A stretch of 64,000 nucleotides of DNA, taken from Methanothermobacter sp. (GTDB lineage Archaea > Methanobacteriota > Methanobacteria > Methanobacteriales > Methanothermobacteraceae). Both the position numbers and the translations under genes were made by a program. How positions within the stretch are numbered: the first letter of the stretch is position 1; every line of letters begins with the position of its first letter. The notes beneath the pieces were generated by a model. It did no database searches. It was given only the letters and a program-made list of their open reading frames with translations, and was not told the DNA's origin. Location of the stretch: contig NZ_JASFYE010000001.1 in the NCBI RefSeq assembly GCF_030055425.1, positions 1 to 64,000 on the forward strand. Reading direction: 5' to 3'. Shown piece by piece: positions 44,500 to 53,649 of this stretch.

Positions 44500-44820
44500 T
44501 CACCGTGGAAGTTTAACCCCAAATTTTTCCTCCAGCAGATCCCTGAAGGTCTCAGCATCAGTCCCATATAGCTTCAATGTTTTATGCCGGCTTTTATGAC
44601 CTGATAATATCTCGGCGTTGGTATTAAAGGCAGCTGAAAATTCCTTTATTAACTCCCTGTTGGCCTTACCCTTCTCTGGTGGTGCCCTGATCTTAACCTC
44701 AATTCTCTTCCTCCACTCATTGTAAGATCTGACCTCGAATTTACCTGAAGCAGGGGATACTTCAATGTCCACAAGAAGATCATCACCAGTCTCCCTAAGA
44801 CAGGACAGAATAATCACCTC
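44500..44820 (-). CDS. UPF0235 (DUF167, YggU-like) protein
   Basis: A small alpha/beta protein of 106 residues with the family core VSPASGKFEVRSYNEWRKRI, EVKIRAPPEKGKANRELIKE and SGHKSRHKTLKL. It matches, from memory, the structurally studied MTH637 of M. thermautotrophicus, with many substitutions. Function unknown. ATG at 44820 preferred over 44844 because it aligns with that protein. Confidence 0.85.
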   Translation of the reverse strand, partial: EVIILSCLRETGDDLLVDIEVSPASGKFEVRSYNEWRKRIEVKIRAPPEKGKANRELIKEFSAAFNTNAEILSGHKSRHKTLKLYGTDAETFRDLLEEKFGVKLPR

Positions 44821-44910
44821 CATTGATTCTGAAGCTGCATTCATAAACGATTTCTTTCCACCGCATCCTTAAAGAATGATCGCCTCTCTTTTCCCCCATC
44901 AGACCGCAAA

Positions 44911-44920
44911 GTTTAAATAG
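44911..44920 (+). promoter_or_regulatory. TATA box for tRNA-Leu
   Basis: GTTTAAATAG about 52-61 bases before the first base of the tRNA, in an AT-rich stretch. A suitable distance for an archaeal stable-RNA promoter with a short leader. Confidence 0.5.
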
Positions 44921-44971
44921 TAAAACATAGATACTTTGTTCCACTCCCCGTTAAGCACTGATTTTTCCCAT

Positions 44972-45057
<86 letters not shown>

Positions 45058-45134
45058 CTTATTTTCATTATTGGCACTTTAAAATTTCATCTGAATTCCC
45101 GTTAACTTATTATAACTGGCAATCATGTATAAAA

Positions 45135-45572
45135 TTAATCAGAATCATCATATTCAACTATTATTTCAACAGTGAGGTCCTTGCCCTCCATTAGATCCTT
45201 CACTAACCTTCTGTCAAGGTCACATGCAGCCTTATCAGCCCCTATCATGAGTGTTCTGCTACAGATGTAACTGCTCTTACGGCACACAATATCCGTTGGG
45301 TGATCCAGTGTGAGGTCAGGGTGCCCGTAACCACTTATTTCATCAAAACCATTTTCAGTGCGCAGCACTACCCTCACATGTGATGATTCCCTTGCTATGG
45401 CAGCCCTCACCTCCTCGGGGATTGTTGAAACAGAATCCGATGATGAAACACCTATTATGCAGTCTGCGGTTTTACCTATTTCAGGGTCAGCTGTGACCTC
45501 AAATGTTGTCCTGTGCTCTGCAGTAACGTTGGGGTGACCCCTCGCCCTCAGAGTGTACCTGACCTCAGCCAT
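45135..45572 (-). CDS. DUF371-like conserved archaeal protein
   Basis: A 145-residue protein that I associate with archaeal DUF371 (from memory): VRYTLRARGHPNVTAEHRTT, then ADCIIGVSSSDSV, then ISGYGHPDLTLDHPTDIVCR and CSRTLMIGADKAACDLDR. The repeated GHPxL/V and the pair of conserved-looking Cys suggest a small enzyme or metal/nucleic-acid binder; function unknown. ATG at 45572 (MAEVRY). Confidence 0.65.
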   Translation of the reverse strand: MAEVRYTLRARGHPNVTAEHRTTFEVTADPEIGKTADCIIGVSSSDSVSTIPEEVRAAIARESSHVRVVLRTENGFDEISGYGHPDLTLDHPTDIVCRKSSYICSRTLMIGADKAACDLDRRLVKDLMEGKDLTVEIIVEYDDSD

Positions 45573-45638
45573 TCCACCACCACGTGAACTTGAGGTCCCT
45601 GCAGGGCCCCGCAAAAAGAGTTCAAATGGCAAAATTTA

Positions 45639-45809
45639 CTACTCTGCCTTGGTACCTCCCCATAGGGCTACAAGCCCAACGATAATTTTAAGGGCAGCGT
45701 GCCATACCGGGTCCCTGAGAGCCGGGTACGGGATTCCCAGGTAACCCAGTATACCCATTACTACAAGTATTATACCAATTGTGTAAAGCAACCATTTTGC
45801 CACTGCCAT
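45639..45809 (-). CDS. Tiny membrane protein, paralogue A
   Basis: 56 residues, two hydrophobic helices (WLLYTIGIILVVMGILGYLG and AALKIIVGLVALWGG) joined by PVWHAALKII. I translated it by eye; it has GGTGAT before the ATG. It shares WHA-LKII-G with the 60-residue protein at 46466-46648 on the same strand, so the two are paralogues. Function unknown. Confidence 0.6.
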   Translation of the reverse strand: MAVAKWLLYTIGIILVVMGILGYLGIPYPALRDPVWHAALKIIVGLVALWGGTKAE

Positions 45810-45979
45810 GGTATCACCCCCAATACCTGGGTGCCCTGCAGAAACCAGAATATAATTAAATTATGAAAAAATATAAATTTTACTAAAAATTTCTTGCAAT
45901 GATAATAACAGGTGAATTTATTACTGGATCCTATGATAGGTGACGTTGATTGATAAAATAAATATTAAAATTATTATGG

Positions 45980-46076
45980 AGTCAGCATGAAGGGTACCTA
46001 CTGTCTTATCTATGGAGGGGTCCTATGAATGATATTAGGAGGCCAAGTCAGCATGAAGGGTACCTACTGTCTTATC
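45980..46076 (+). repeat. 31-base direct duplication of a gene start
   Basis: 31 bases starting AGTCAGCATGAAGGGTACCT occur at 45980-46010 and again at 46046-46076, 66 bases apart. The second copy holds the start of the DUF123-like gene; the first copy gives a 13-codon frame beginning MKGTYCLI that stops at a TGA. Confidence 0.9.
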
Positions 46077-46469
46077 ATAAGGTGCAGCGGAACTGAAACC
46101 AGAATCGGAAGCCTCGGCAGGATAAGGTTTCCTCCAGGCTACTACGTGTATGTTGGATCAGGCTTTGGTTCACTGGAGGCCAGAATAAGAAGGCATCTGA
46201 GGGCTGAAAAGAGGATGAGATGGCACATAGACCACCTCTTAAGTGATGCAGAGGTTGTGTCAGTTTTCTACTCCACAGATAAGAGGAGACTTGAATGTGC
46301 AGTTTCAGAAAAACTTGAGGGAGACCTCTCTGTGAAGGGTTTTGGATGCTCCGACTGCAGATGCAGGTCACACCTCCACCACTTCGAAACAAGGGAGGAA
46401 GCTGAGAAGGCCGTTGAAAGGGCCTTCAGGGACCTGCATGCTGACCTGAAAAGATGGGATGAAGTCTAG
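46053..46469 (+). CDS. DUF123 / GIY-YIG-like nuclease-fold protein
   Basis: A 138-residue protein with GIY-YIG-type spacing: GTYCLIIRC early, then YYVYVGSGFGSLEARIRRHL, then RWHIDHLL and a Cys/His group near residue 100 (CSDCRCRSHLHH). Known as DUF123 in archaea and some bacteria, sometimes fused to endonuclease III. The ATG at 46053 follows AGGAGG by about 10 bases. The 5' end is a copy of a sequence 66 bases upstream. Confidence 0.7.
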   Translation: MKGTYCLIIRCSGTETRIGSLGRIRFPPGYYVYVGSGFGSLEARIRRHLRAEKRMRWHIDHLLSDAEVVSVFYSTDKRRLECAVSEKLEGDLSVKGFGCSDCRCRSHLHHFETREEAEKAVERAFRDLHADLKRWDEV

Positions 46470-46648
46470 GACCTCAAAAGCTTCACTCCAGCCCCCAGCA
46501 TGAGGGCCCCAAATATGATTTTCAGGGTCGCATGCCACGTGGGTTCAGATCCAAGGGTGCTCGCCGGGTAAAGTGCCCAGACTCCCATGAGAACTATAAC
46601 AGCACCCACCAGCAGGTGGAAGAGCCCAAGCTGCACATACCTCTCCAT
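46466..46648 (-). CDS. Tiny membrane protein, paralogue B
   Basis: 60 residues, two hydrophobic helices (LGLFHLLVGAVIVLMGVWAL and IIFGALMLGAGVKLL) around EPTWHATLKII. Paralogous to the 56-residue protein at 45639. It overlaps the cfbC stop, so it is probably co-translated with cfbC. ATG 46648 fits GGGAG spacing; an ATG at 46657 is too close. Confidence 0.6.
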   Translation of the reverse strand: MERYVQLGLFHLLVGAVIVLMGVWALYPASTLGSEPTWHATLKIIFGALMLGAGVKLLRS

Positions 46649-46649
46649 A

Positions 46650-47447
46650 TCAATCATCTCCCTTGAAGTTTCTAAAGAACTCCTCAAACTCCTCAGGGTC
46701 CATGGGTTCAGGTACCGAGAATTCAGTGTTAAGGTAAACCTCGTCTGCCAGTTTCCTGTAAACATCTGCCTGTTCAGATTCAGGGAACCTCTCAATCACG
46801 GTCTTTGCCTCAATTTCACTCTCCTGGACAAGGGGGCTTCTTGGAACCACACCAATAACACGTGAACCTATCCTTGAGGCGAATTCAGAGACAATGTCAA
46901 CCTCATTTCTGATGCCACGGCAGTTACAGATGACACCGCCAAGTTTACCCCTCAGTTTCTTTATACCCCTTGCAATGTTGTTTGCAGCGTAAAGGGACAT
47001 GTACTCCCCTGAGGTTACTATATAGACCTCATCTGCAAATTCCTCACGGAGTGGCACCGCGAATCCCCCGCAGACCACGTCCCCGAGCACATCGTATATG
47101 ATGACATCAATCTCCTCCTCGAATACTCCAAGTTTTTCAAGGAGGTTCATTGCAACGATCACACCCCTCCCGGCACACCCAACACCTGGTTCAGGGCCCC
47201 CTGACTCCACACACCTGACACCGCCAAAGCCCTCATGGATAACCTCAGAGACGTCAGGTTTACGGTTCTCCTTGAGGATATCAAGTACCGCAGGGAGCCT
47301 TTCACCGTAGAGTGTCCTTGTTGTATCCGCCTTTGGATCACAGCCTATAACAAGTACCCTGTACTTGGAGGAATAGGCGGCAGCCATATTCGATACAATC
47401 GTGGACTTCCCTATACCACCCTTACCATAGATTGCTATCCGCTTCAT
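46650..47447 (-). CDS. cfbC: NifH-like Fe protein of F430 biosynthesis (CfbC)
   Basis: A 265-residue nitrogenase-reductase homologue. P-loop GKGGIGKST (8-16), 4Fe-4S ligands C91 (PGVGCAGRG) and C126 (DVVCGGFA). It lacks the longer C-terminus of true NifH and shows the family IV pattern, so I assign it to CfbC, which reduces CfbD to form seco-F430. No nifDK neighbours. It is followed by a tiny membrane protein gene. Confidence 0.83.
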   Translation of the reverse strand: MKRIAIYGKGGIGKSTIVSNMAAAYSSKYRVLVIGCDPKADTTRTLYGERLPAVLDILKENRKPDVSEVIHEGFGGVRCVESGGPEPGVGCAGRGVIVAMNLLEKLGVFEEEIDVIIYDVLGDVVCGGFAVPLREEFADEVYIVTSGEYMSLYAANNIARGIKKLRGKLGGVICNCRGIRNEVDIVSEFASRIGSRVIGVVPRSPLVQESEIEAKTVIERFPESEQADVYRKLADEVYLNTEFSVPEPMDPEEFEEFFRNFKGDD

Positions 47448-47469
47448 TGAGACACCGGCTCAGATTTCA

Positions 47470-47940
47470 TCACTTAACAAATGCGCCTATTATATCGCCC
47501 CTTGTTATGATACCCACCAGTTCACCATCCTCAACCACAGGAAGCCTCTTTACATCATGCCGGTCCATGAGTTCAGCAGCATCAGAGATGGATGCATCAG
47601 GGTGCACCGTTACAACCCTATCACTCATTATCTCCTCAACCAGCATCATGGCCGCCTTCCTGATACCCTTTGCTATCTCATCGTATTCATGTTTCATCCT
47701 AACTGGAAGTTCAAGCAGGTCCAGGGGCGAGGGCATGAGTAGGTTCAGGCTGGGTGAATGGACCTCAATCAGCCTCATTATATCACCCTCACTGATAACA
47801 CCCACGAGTTTACCCTCATCATCAACAACAGGGGCCCCGCTGATCCTGTTCTCCCTCAGTACCCTTGCAGCATCATGTATCTTACTGTTCCTCTTAACTG
47901 TTATGACGTCGGTCTGCATGGCATCCTTTACCCTTATCAT
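47470..47940 (-). CDS. CBS-pair regulatory protein
   Basis: 156 residues made of two CBS domains: VKDAMQTDVITVKRNSKIHD to IRLIEVHS-like, and EEIMSDRVVTVHPDASISDA to VGIITRGDIIGAFVK. Usually binds adenosyl ligands and acts as an energy sensor. Start at the ATG at 47940 (MIRVKDAM) with GGGTGAG; 47973 is less likely. Confidence 0.85.
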   Translation of the reverse strand: MIRVKDAMQTDVITVKRNSKIHDAARVLRENRISGAPVVDDEGKLVGVISEGDIMRLIEVHSPSLNLLMPSPLDLLELPVRMKHEYDEIAKGIRKAAMMLVEEIMSDRVVTVHPDASISDAAELMDRHDVKRLPVVEDGELVGIITRGDIIGAFVK

Positions 47941-47973
47941 TAACTCACCCCTCTTTAATATGTGGAGCATCAC

Positions 47974-48143
47974 TTTTAAAAATAACAGTTACTGACGGAT
48001 ACCCCAGACATAACAGGATAATAGAGCCATACCCCCGTTCCCAGGTTAGACGGGTACATCAGAGACATTTAATGCAGTGGAACGCGCGCCAGAATTACCA
48101 GCCACAGTCACTTACATCAAAGAAATTATTCTGAGCACTAACC
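47974..48143. other. Intergenic, no gene seen
   Basis: 170 bases between a CBS gene and a U32 gene on the same strand. It contains a small hairpin-capable stretch (CCCGT, then ACGGG near 48033-48053) and no ORF. It probably holds the CBS gene promoter. Confidence 0.35.
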
Positions 48144-49334
48144 TCAATCCCTTCTAACCCTGCGGTATACGAGGTCCCCGGGGCGGACCCTTTCCTCCAC
48201 AAGGAGACCTGCGCTGCCAGATTCAACCCTTTCCACCGGATCGCCATCAACCTGAAGGGACTCAACACTCTGTATGAGGGCCCCCGTTGTTCTGCCCTGT
48301 ATTATGATCTCATCCCCAACCTCAAGTGGCCTCCACAGCCTCACTTCAGCGGCCCCCACCTTCCTGTAGTAGTTAACAACCTCCCCCACATCCTGCTTCA
48401 CATAACGGGATATGTTACCGCCACTACCTGTATCTGGCTCAGAGAAGTACAAACCTGTGCCAAAGCCGCGGTTAAAGACACCCTCGAGTCTCTCAAGCCA
48501 CCGGGAATCAAAACTCCAGTCACCTGAAAGGTAAGTGTCAATGGCCTCCCGGTAGACTGAGGTAACGGTTGCAACGTAATCCGCTGCCCTTCCACGTCCC
48601 TCTATCTTGAGGGCGTCGACACCGGCATCCAGGAGTTCAGGTATATGTTCAACCATGCACAGATCCCGGGGACTCAATATATAGCTCCTTATATCACCGC
48701 CAGGGGTCACCTCAAGGTCGAATTCTCCGTCCTCAGATACCAGCCTCCACCTCTTCCTGCATGGCTGAAGGCAGTCCCCGCAGTTGGCGCTTCTACCATA
48801 AAGGTATGAGCTGAGGTAGCATCTACCAGATATTGCTGTGCAGAGGGCCCCATGGACAAAAACCTCGATTTCAATGGGTGATTTTGCCGCAATGCTGGCG
48901 ATTTCACGAAGGGAGAGCTCCCTGGATAGTATGGCCCTACTGGCGCCCATCTCCCCCAGTATCCTCAGCGTCCTTGTATTTGTAACATTCGCCTGTACAC
49001 TGACATGGACATCCAGGCCGCATTCAGATGCAAGCTCCACAGCCGCAAGGTCAGAGGCTATCACCGCATCAGCACCCGCAGAGTAAAGCTCAGGGAATAA
49101 TTTCTCGAGTCTCTCAAAATCAGAGTCCCTGAGGGCCGTGTTTGTGCATACATAGAGCCCTGCATCGTGGCTGTGGGCTATCTCCACTGCCTCAGCGACT
49201 TCACCGATACTGAAATTACCGGCCCTTGCCCTCATGTTACAGCCCTCAAGGCCCACGTAAACCGCATCTGCACCCGACTTAAGGGCTGCCATCAGGGATG
49301 GGAAGTCACCTGCAGGTGATAGAAGCTCAGGCAT
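48144..49334 (-). CDS. U32-family peptidase / RNA hydroxylase-type protein
   Basis: A 396-residue protein of the U32 family. It starts MPELLSPAGDFPSLMAALKS and carries the family cysteine signature: VFVHGALCTAISGRC, then CGDCLQPC (four-Cys iron-sulfur-type set) near residues 165-195, plus a C-terminal beta domain. Bacterial relatives act in tRNA or rRNA hydroxylation and ubiquinone synthesis; in archaea the role is unknown. Confidence 0.85.
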   Translation of the reverse strand: MPELLSPAGDFPSLMAALKSGADAVYVGLEGCNMRARAGNFSIGEVAEAVEIAHSHDAGLYVCTNTALRDSDFERLEKLFPELYSAGADAVIASDLAAVELASECGLDVHVSVQANVTNTRTLRILGEMGASRAILSRELSLREIASIAAKSPIEIEVFVHGALCTAISGRCYLSSYLYGRSANCGDCLQPCRKRWRLVSEDGEFDLEVTPGGDIRSYILSPRDLCMVEHIPELLDAGVDALKIEGRGRAADYVATVTSVYREAIDTYLSGDWSFDSRWLERLEGVFNRGFGTGLYFSEPDTGSGGNISRYVKQDVGEVVNYYRKVGAAEVRLWRPLEVGDEIIIQGRTTGALIQSVESLQVDGDPVERVESGSAGLLVEERVRPGDLVYRRVRRD

Positions 49335-49414
49335 TTAGATCACGTTGAAAAATTTATTGAAACAGAAAAAAGTGAAATCAGACATCATGTCCACGTTAAA
49401 TCTTTTATGCTTAG

Positions 49415-50818
49415 CTAGAGGCAGGACCTCAGTGCCTCATATTCCTCTATATCCGAGGGGAGAGGTGTCGGGTAGTCCCCATCCAGGCAACCCGTGCACA
49501 GGAAACCCTTCTTGATACCTATGGATTCAACGAGTGCCTCGATACTCAGGTAACCCAGGGACTCAACCCCTATTATCTTCCTTATCTCCTCAACATCCCT
49601 GCTTGATGCTATAAGCTCCTTCCTGGTTGCCATGGCTATACCATAGTAGCAGGGGGACTTTATGGGTGGGCATCCTATACGCAGGTGTATCTCCTCTGCC
49701 CCGGCATCCCTGATTATATCGATGAGTGCCCTGGAGGTCGTGCCCCTCACTATGCTATCATCGATGAGCACTATCCTCTTACCCTCAAGCTCTGACCTTA
49801 TGGGGTTCATCTTGAGTCTAACCGCTGTTTCGCGTTCCTCCTGTGTGGGCATTATGAATGTGCGGCCAACGTACCTGTTCTTTATGAGCCCCTCACCGTA
49901 GGGTATCCCTGATGCACGGGAGTAGCCTATGGCCGCCGGGATGGAGGAGTCAGGTACCGGTACAACCACATCGGCATCGGCGGGGTGTTCACGGTAGAGG
50001 GCCTCCCCTATACTGAGCCTGACCCTGTAGACGTTCCGGCCGTCTATGACACTGTCGGGTCTTGCAAAGTAGACGTACTCAAACATGCAGTGGGCCCTCC
50101 TGGTGTTGGGTGCGTTGGCAACCCAGTAGGACTTGCCCCTGTTGAGGTGCAGTATCTCCCCTGGCTGAACATCCCTCACATGCTCGGCCCCTATAACATC
50201 AAAGGCCACGGTTTCAGAGGCAACCATCTGGGTGTTTCCCTTCCTTGCAAATGCCAGGGGTTTTATACCAACAGGGTCCCTTATGACGTAGAGGTCCCCA
50301 TTGAAGAGGACCACGAGGGAGTAGGACCCGACAAGCTGCTCTGAAACCCTCTTTATGGCACCTATCATGTTGGGTTTTTTTTCATATTCCCTGCTCAGAA
50401 GGTGGCATATCACCTCTGAATCGGTGGTTGATATGAATGAGTGGCCCTCATCCTCCAGTTCATCCCGAAGCTCCATTGAATTTATTATGTCACCGTTGTG
50501 GGCTATGGCGATTTTACCTCCCTGGAATTCACTCCAGAATGGCTGGGAATTCTCAATTCTGGATTCACCGGTGGTTGAGTAACGGACATGACCTATACCG
50601 ACATTCCCCTCGAGTTCATCCAGTTTCTCGGGGTTGAAGACGTCACAGACAAGTCCCATGCCCCTGTGGGTCAGCATGTCGCTTCCGTTGAACGTTGAGA
50701 TCCCTGCGGATTCCTGTCCCCTGTGCTGGAGGGCATAGAGTGCATAGTAGATCTGGGAGGCCACGCTGATGTTTTTATCCTGTGAGTAAATCCCTACAAT
50801 ACCACATTTGTCTCTCAC
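49415..50818 (-). CDS. purF: Amidophosphoribosyltransferase
   Basis: First committed step of purine synthesis: glutamine and PRPP to phosphoribosylamine. The nucleophile Cys follows a tiny propeptide ([15 protein letters not shown]), then [16 protein letters not shown], the PRPP loop [13 protein letters not shown], and C-terminal [14 protein letters not shown] as a possible Fe-S ligand. The GTG at 50818 follows GGGAG; a TTG at 50836 is the longer option. 467 residues. Confidence 0.95.
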   Translation of the reverse strand: MRDKCGIVGIYSQDKNISVASQIYYALYALQHRGQESAGISTFNGSDMLTHRGMGLVCDVFNPEKLDELEGNVGIGHVRYSTTGESRIENSQPFWSEFQGGKIAIAHNGDIINSMELRDELEDEGHSFISTTDSEVICHLLSREYEKKPNMIGAIKRVSEQLVGSYSLVVLFNGDLYVIRDPVGIKPLAFARKGNTQMVASETVAFDVIGAEHVRDVQPGEILHLNRGKSYWVANAPNTRRAHCMFEYVYFARPDSVIDGRNVYRVRLSIGEALYREHPADADVVVPVPDSSIPAAIGYSRASGIPYGEGLIKNRYVGRTFIMPTQEERETAVRLKMNPIRSELEGKRIVLIDDSIVRGTTSRALIDIIRDAGAEEIHLRIGCPPIKSPCYYGIAMATRKELIASSRDVEEIRKIIGVESLGYLSIEALVESIGIKKGFLCTGCLDGDYPTPLPSDIEEYEALRSCL

Positions 50819-50857
50819 TTCAGATTCTCCCAACAAGAAGGTTTTAAGTTCCCGGGT

Positions 50858-51700
50858 CTAGGGTGATTCATCATCGGTTTCAGTGAACACCATGGCCGAT
50901 TTAACTATTCTAAGCCACTCAACAGCATCCTCCCTTGATGGTGCCGCGATGAAGCCCTGGCCAAGGATTATGCCTTCAGGTTTGATGTGATCAGTTACAA
51001 AATAAATCTTCTCAGGGTCATCTGGTTCCTCTCCAAAGGTTTCTCTCCAGAGTTCCCCTATTGAGAAGGTCTCAAGAAGTTCCTTATCTTCAAGTTCAGA
51101 AAAACGAGTTTTGAGCCGGGAATAATCCTCCTCAAGGACCTTTAATTTCTCCTCGAGGACCCTTATCTCCTCTTTGAGGGATTCTGCTTCCCTCTCACCA
51201 TCCTCAACTTCACCGAGGAGTTTAATATTTTCATCCCTGAGGGTACTGTTTTCGGCCATCAGTTCATTAAGCCTCTCCTGACACTCTTCAAGGCTCTCCT
51301 TCATGTTCCTCAGATTTTTAACACTGGAGAGTGTCTGGAGTCCGGCCCTTATGATGGCGTTTTCTATTTCCTCCCTTATGAGGTCAGGGTCGAGGTACTC
51401 GACGTCATGACCGTAGGGGAGTTTCATCCTCTCAATGTGCCCAACGTGACCCTTAAGGGCTTCACGGAATTTATCAGCCAGTTCCCGCCCTGTCTGGTCA
51501 ACGTCAGTGGCTATGAGGACAATATCCGCACCCTCAACAGCCCTCATGGCTATTTCAAGGCTTGTTGTTGGCACTATGGATGATATGGTTATATGGTATT
51601 TGGCGCCGAGGGATACCCTCTGCAGTGCCCTTGAAACACTCTCAACGTCAGAGGCTCCCTCAACAATTATCCGCACATCAACAGGGCCCTTGTTATCCAT
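50858..51700 (-). CDS. Toprim-domain coiled-coil protein
   Basis: A 280-residue cytoplasmic protein. Residues 8-110 form a Toprim fold (IIVEGASDVESVSR, VLIATDVDQTGRE with the DxD motif). A long coiled coil follows (about 120-200, LRNMKESLEECQERLNELMA onward), then an acidic C-terminal domain. Toprim proteins cleave or bind nucleic acids in primases, topoisomerases and RecR; here the exact role is unknown. Starts just after the L37e stop. Confidence 0.75.
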   Translation of the reverse strand: MDNKGPVDVRIIVEGASDVESVSRALQRVSLGAKYHITISSIVPTTSLEIAMRAVEGADIVLIATDVDQTGRELADKFREALKGHVGHIERMKLPYGHDVEYLDPDLIREEIENAIIRAGLQTLSSVKNLRNMKESLEECQERLNELMAENSTLRDENIKLLGEVEDGEREAESLKEEIRVLEEKLKVLEEDYSRLKTRFSELEDKELLETFSIGELWRETFGEEPDDPEKIYFVTDHIKPEGIILGQGFIAAPSREDAVEWLRIVKSAMVFTETDDESP

Positions 51701-51883
51701 TTATTTCAACCTTTGGCCTGTAATTTTTTTATTCTGCCAGCTGTAGCGCCTTATGCGGCGTGATTTACCAAAGCCGCATGCTGCACATACCTTCTTACGC
51801 ACGTGGTATGAGTTCTTACCGCAGCGCCTGCACCTTATATGGAGATTCTTGTTACGTTTACCAAATGATGGAGTACCTTTCAT
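51701..51883 (-). CDS. rpl37e: Ribosomal protein L37e
   Basis: 60 residues, basic, with the single L37e zinc finger ([13 protein letters not shown], then CAACGFGKS). Full length. Sits between the LSm gene and the Toprim gene on the same strand with short gaps, the usual archaeal LSm-L37e pair. Confidence 0.97.
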   Translation of the reverse strand: MKGTPSFGKRNKNLHIRCRRCGKNSYHVRKKVCAACGFGKSRRIRRYSWQNKKITGQRLK

Positions 51884-51977
51884 GTTCTAATCCTCCTGAA
51901 AATCAGTTAAAACCTGTTAATTTAAATATATGCTTCCTTTATTCATATATAAATCAAAGCTGTATTCCCGGATCACC

Positions 51978-52223
<246 letters not shown>

Positions 52224-52388
52224 CTATCCTAGATTAAAATATGGTCAGATTATATTTAAATCTAACTAACAAGCCAGAATCTTCCAGTCAGATACTCCAT
52301 TTTTCTATTTTACTAGTATATAAGTTTTCTCACAACGATAATGGCATAAATCTTACTCTTTAAATAAATTGCAGATTAGAGGGTAAAC

Positions 52389-52416
52389 TGGTTTAATGGA
52401 TTAAACCATATAGATA
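52389..52416 (+). promoter_or_regulatory. Palindrome upstream of PUA-arfB operon
   Basis: TGGTTTAATGGATTAAACCA (52389-52408) is a 9-base perfect inverted repeat with a 2-base centre. It directly precedes a TATA-like CATATAGATAT (about 52407-52416), about 35-45 bases before the GTG at 52451. A protein bound here would cover the BRE/TATA region. Confidence 0.55.
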
Positions 52417-52450
52417 TGTAAGGTTCTCATGAAATTTCCAGGGTGTGAAT

Positions 52451-52930
52451 GTGAAGATCAAAAAGAGGTACCATATAAAGAAAAAGAAAATGAAGGAGAT
52501 TCTCGACCAGATAGGGGAATTCTCCCTGCTCATACCCAGAAAGGCCACCGTTGAGATAATAGAGACAGATGAAAACGACATAATACTCATCAATGGAGAG
52601 TCTCTCCTCATGTTCATGGGTGGAAGGGTCGTTCCCACCCTGAGGGGGGCCATCCATATGAAGGATATAGAAAAGGGTTATGTGGTGGTTGATATGGGGG
52701 CCGTGAGGTTCCTTGCAAACGGGGCCGATGTGATGAGTCCAGGTATAGTTGATGCTGACCCTGAAATTGAAAGAGATGACATCGTCATCGTGGTGGACGA
52801 AAAACACAAAAAACCCCTTGCAGTGGGAATAAGCCTCATAAGCGGACCTGAAATGATAGAAAATGACTCTGGAAAGGCCATCAAAACCATCCACCACATT
52901 GGAGATGCAATATGGGACCTGGAGGTGTGA
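52451..52930 (+). CDS. PUA-domain RNA-binding protein
   Basis: 159 residues. A basic N-terminus (VKIKKRYHIKKKKMKEILDQ) and a C-terminal PUA domain with RGAIHMKDIEKGYVVVDMGA, VRFLANGADVMSPGIV and DDIVIVVDEKHKKPLAVG, which binds structured RNA. Similar free PUA proteins occur across archaea. Likely GTG start at 52451. The stop is 3 bases before arfB, so they share an operon. Confidence 0.8.
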   Translation: MKIKKRYHIKKKKMKEILDQIGEFSLLIPRKATVEIIETDENDIILINGESLLMFMGGRVVPTLRGAIHMKDIEKGYVVVDMGAVRFLANGADVMSPGIVDADPEIERDDIVIVVDEKHKKPLAVGISLISGPEMIENDSGKAIKTIHHIGDAIWDLEV

Positions 52931-52933
52931 AGG

Positions 52934-53629
52934 GTGGTTGAACTCAACCTTGATGCAGGTAATGTAATCTCAGGTGACGTCCACCGGGTGGGTATACTCG
53001 CCCTGGGTTCACACCTTGAGAACCACGGCCCGCTCCTCCCAATAGACACCGATGCCAAGATAGCATCCTACGTGGCCCTGGAGGCCTCCCTCAGGACAGG
53101 GGCAAAGTTCCTCGGGATAATCTACGGTGCAACCGAGTTTCCATATGTTAAACATGGCATCCACGTTGACAGGGATGAGCTCCTGGAAGGAGACCTGAAA
53201 CCAGCCCTGAGAAAGGCCAGAAAACGCCTGAACATCGACGCAACTGTTATCGTAAATGGTCATGGCGGAAACCAGCTTGAGGACTTCATTGAGGATCTCA
53301 TGGATGAACTTGACATGGAAATAATCTGGAATAACAGAATCGTTGAGATCGAGGGTCCCCACGCAGGAAGCGGTGAACTGTCCGCTGGAATAATACTGGG
53401 CATAGCGGACCTCAGGAGACTTGAAGAATGCAGACCAGAACTTTATCCTGAAATAGGAATGATAGGTCTCCGGGAGGCCAGAGAGGCTAATAAGGGTATT
53501 GATAGGGCTGCAAGAATCTGTGAAAAGGAGGGTATAAACCCTGACCCTGTTCTTGGCCAGAGAATACTTGATGATGCCATTGAGAGTGTCATATCCGATG
53601 TCAGGGAGCTCCTGGAGATGCTAACATAG
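52934..53629 (+). CDS. arfB: FAPy deformylase ArfB (creatininase family)
   Basis: Removes formate from 2-amino-5-formylamino-6-ribosylaminopyrimidinone 5'-phosphate in archaeal riboflavin/F420 synthesis. 231 residues of the creatininase fold: ALGSHLENHGPLLPIDTDAK (metal ligands), GATEFPYVKHG, VNGHGGNQLED and EGPHAGSGE. GTG start. Confidence 0.88.
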   Translation: MVELNLDAGNVISGDVHRVGILALGSHLENHGPLLPIDTDAKIASYVALEASLRTGAKFLGIIYGATEFPYVKHGIHVDRDELLEGDLKPALRKARKRLNIDATVIVNGHGGNQLEDFIEDLMDELDMEIIWNNRIVEIEGPHAGSGELSAGIILGIADLRRLEECRPELYPEIGMIGLREAREANKGIDRAARICEKEGINPDPVLGQRILDDAIESVISDVRELLEMLT

Positions 53630-53649
53630 AGGGCTCCATATAACTCTTA

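Noticed and set aside
46650-47447. Nitrogenase iron protein NifH for nitrogen fixation
   Set aside because: No nifD/K or other nif genes nearby, and the sequence fits the CfbC (F430) branch better.
48033-48053. Small hairpin in front of the CBS gene as an RNA switch
   Set aside because: Only a 5-base stem with no conserved motif; too weak.
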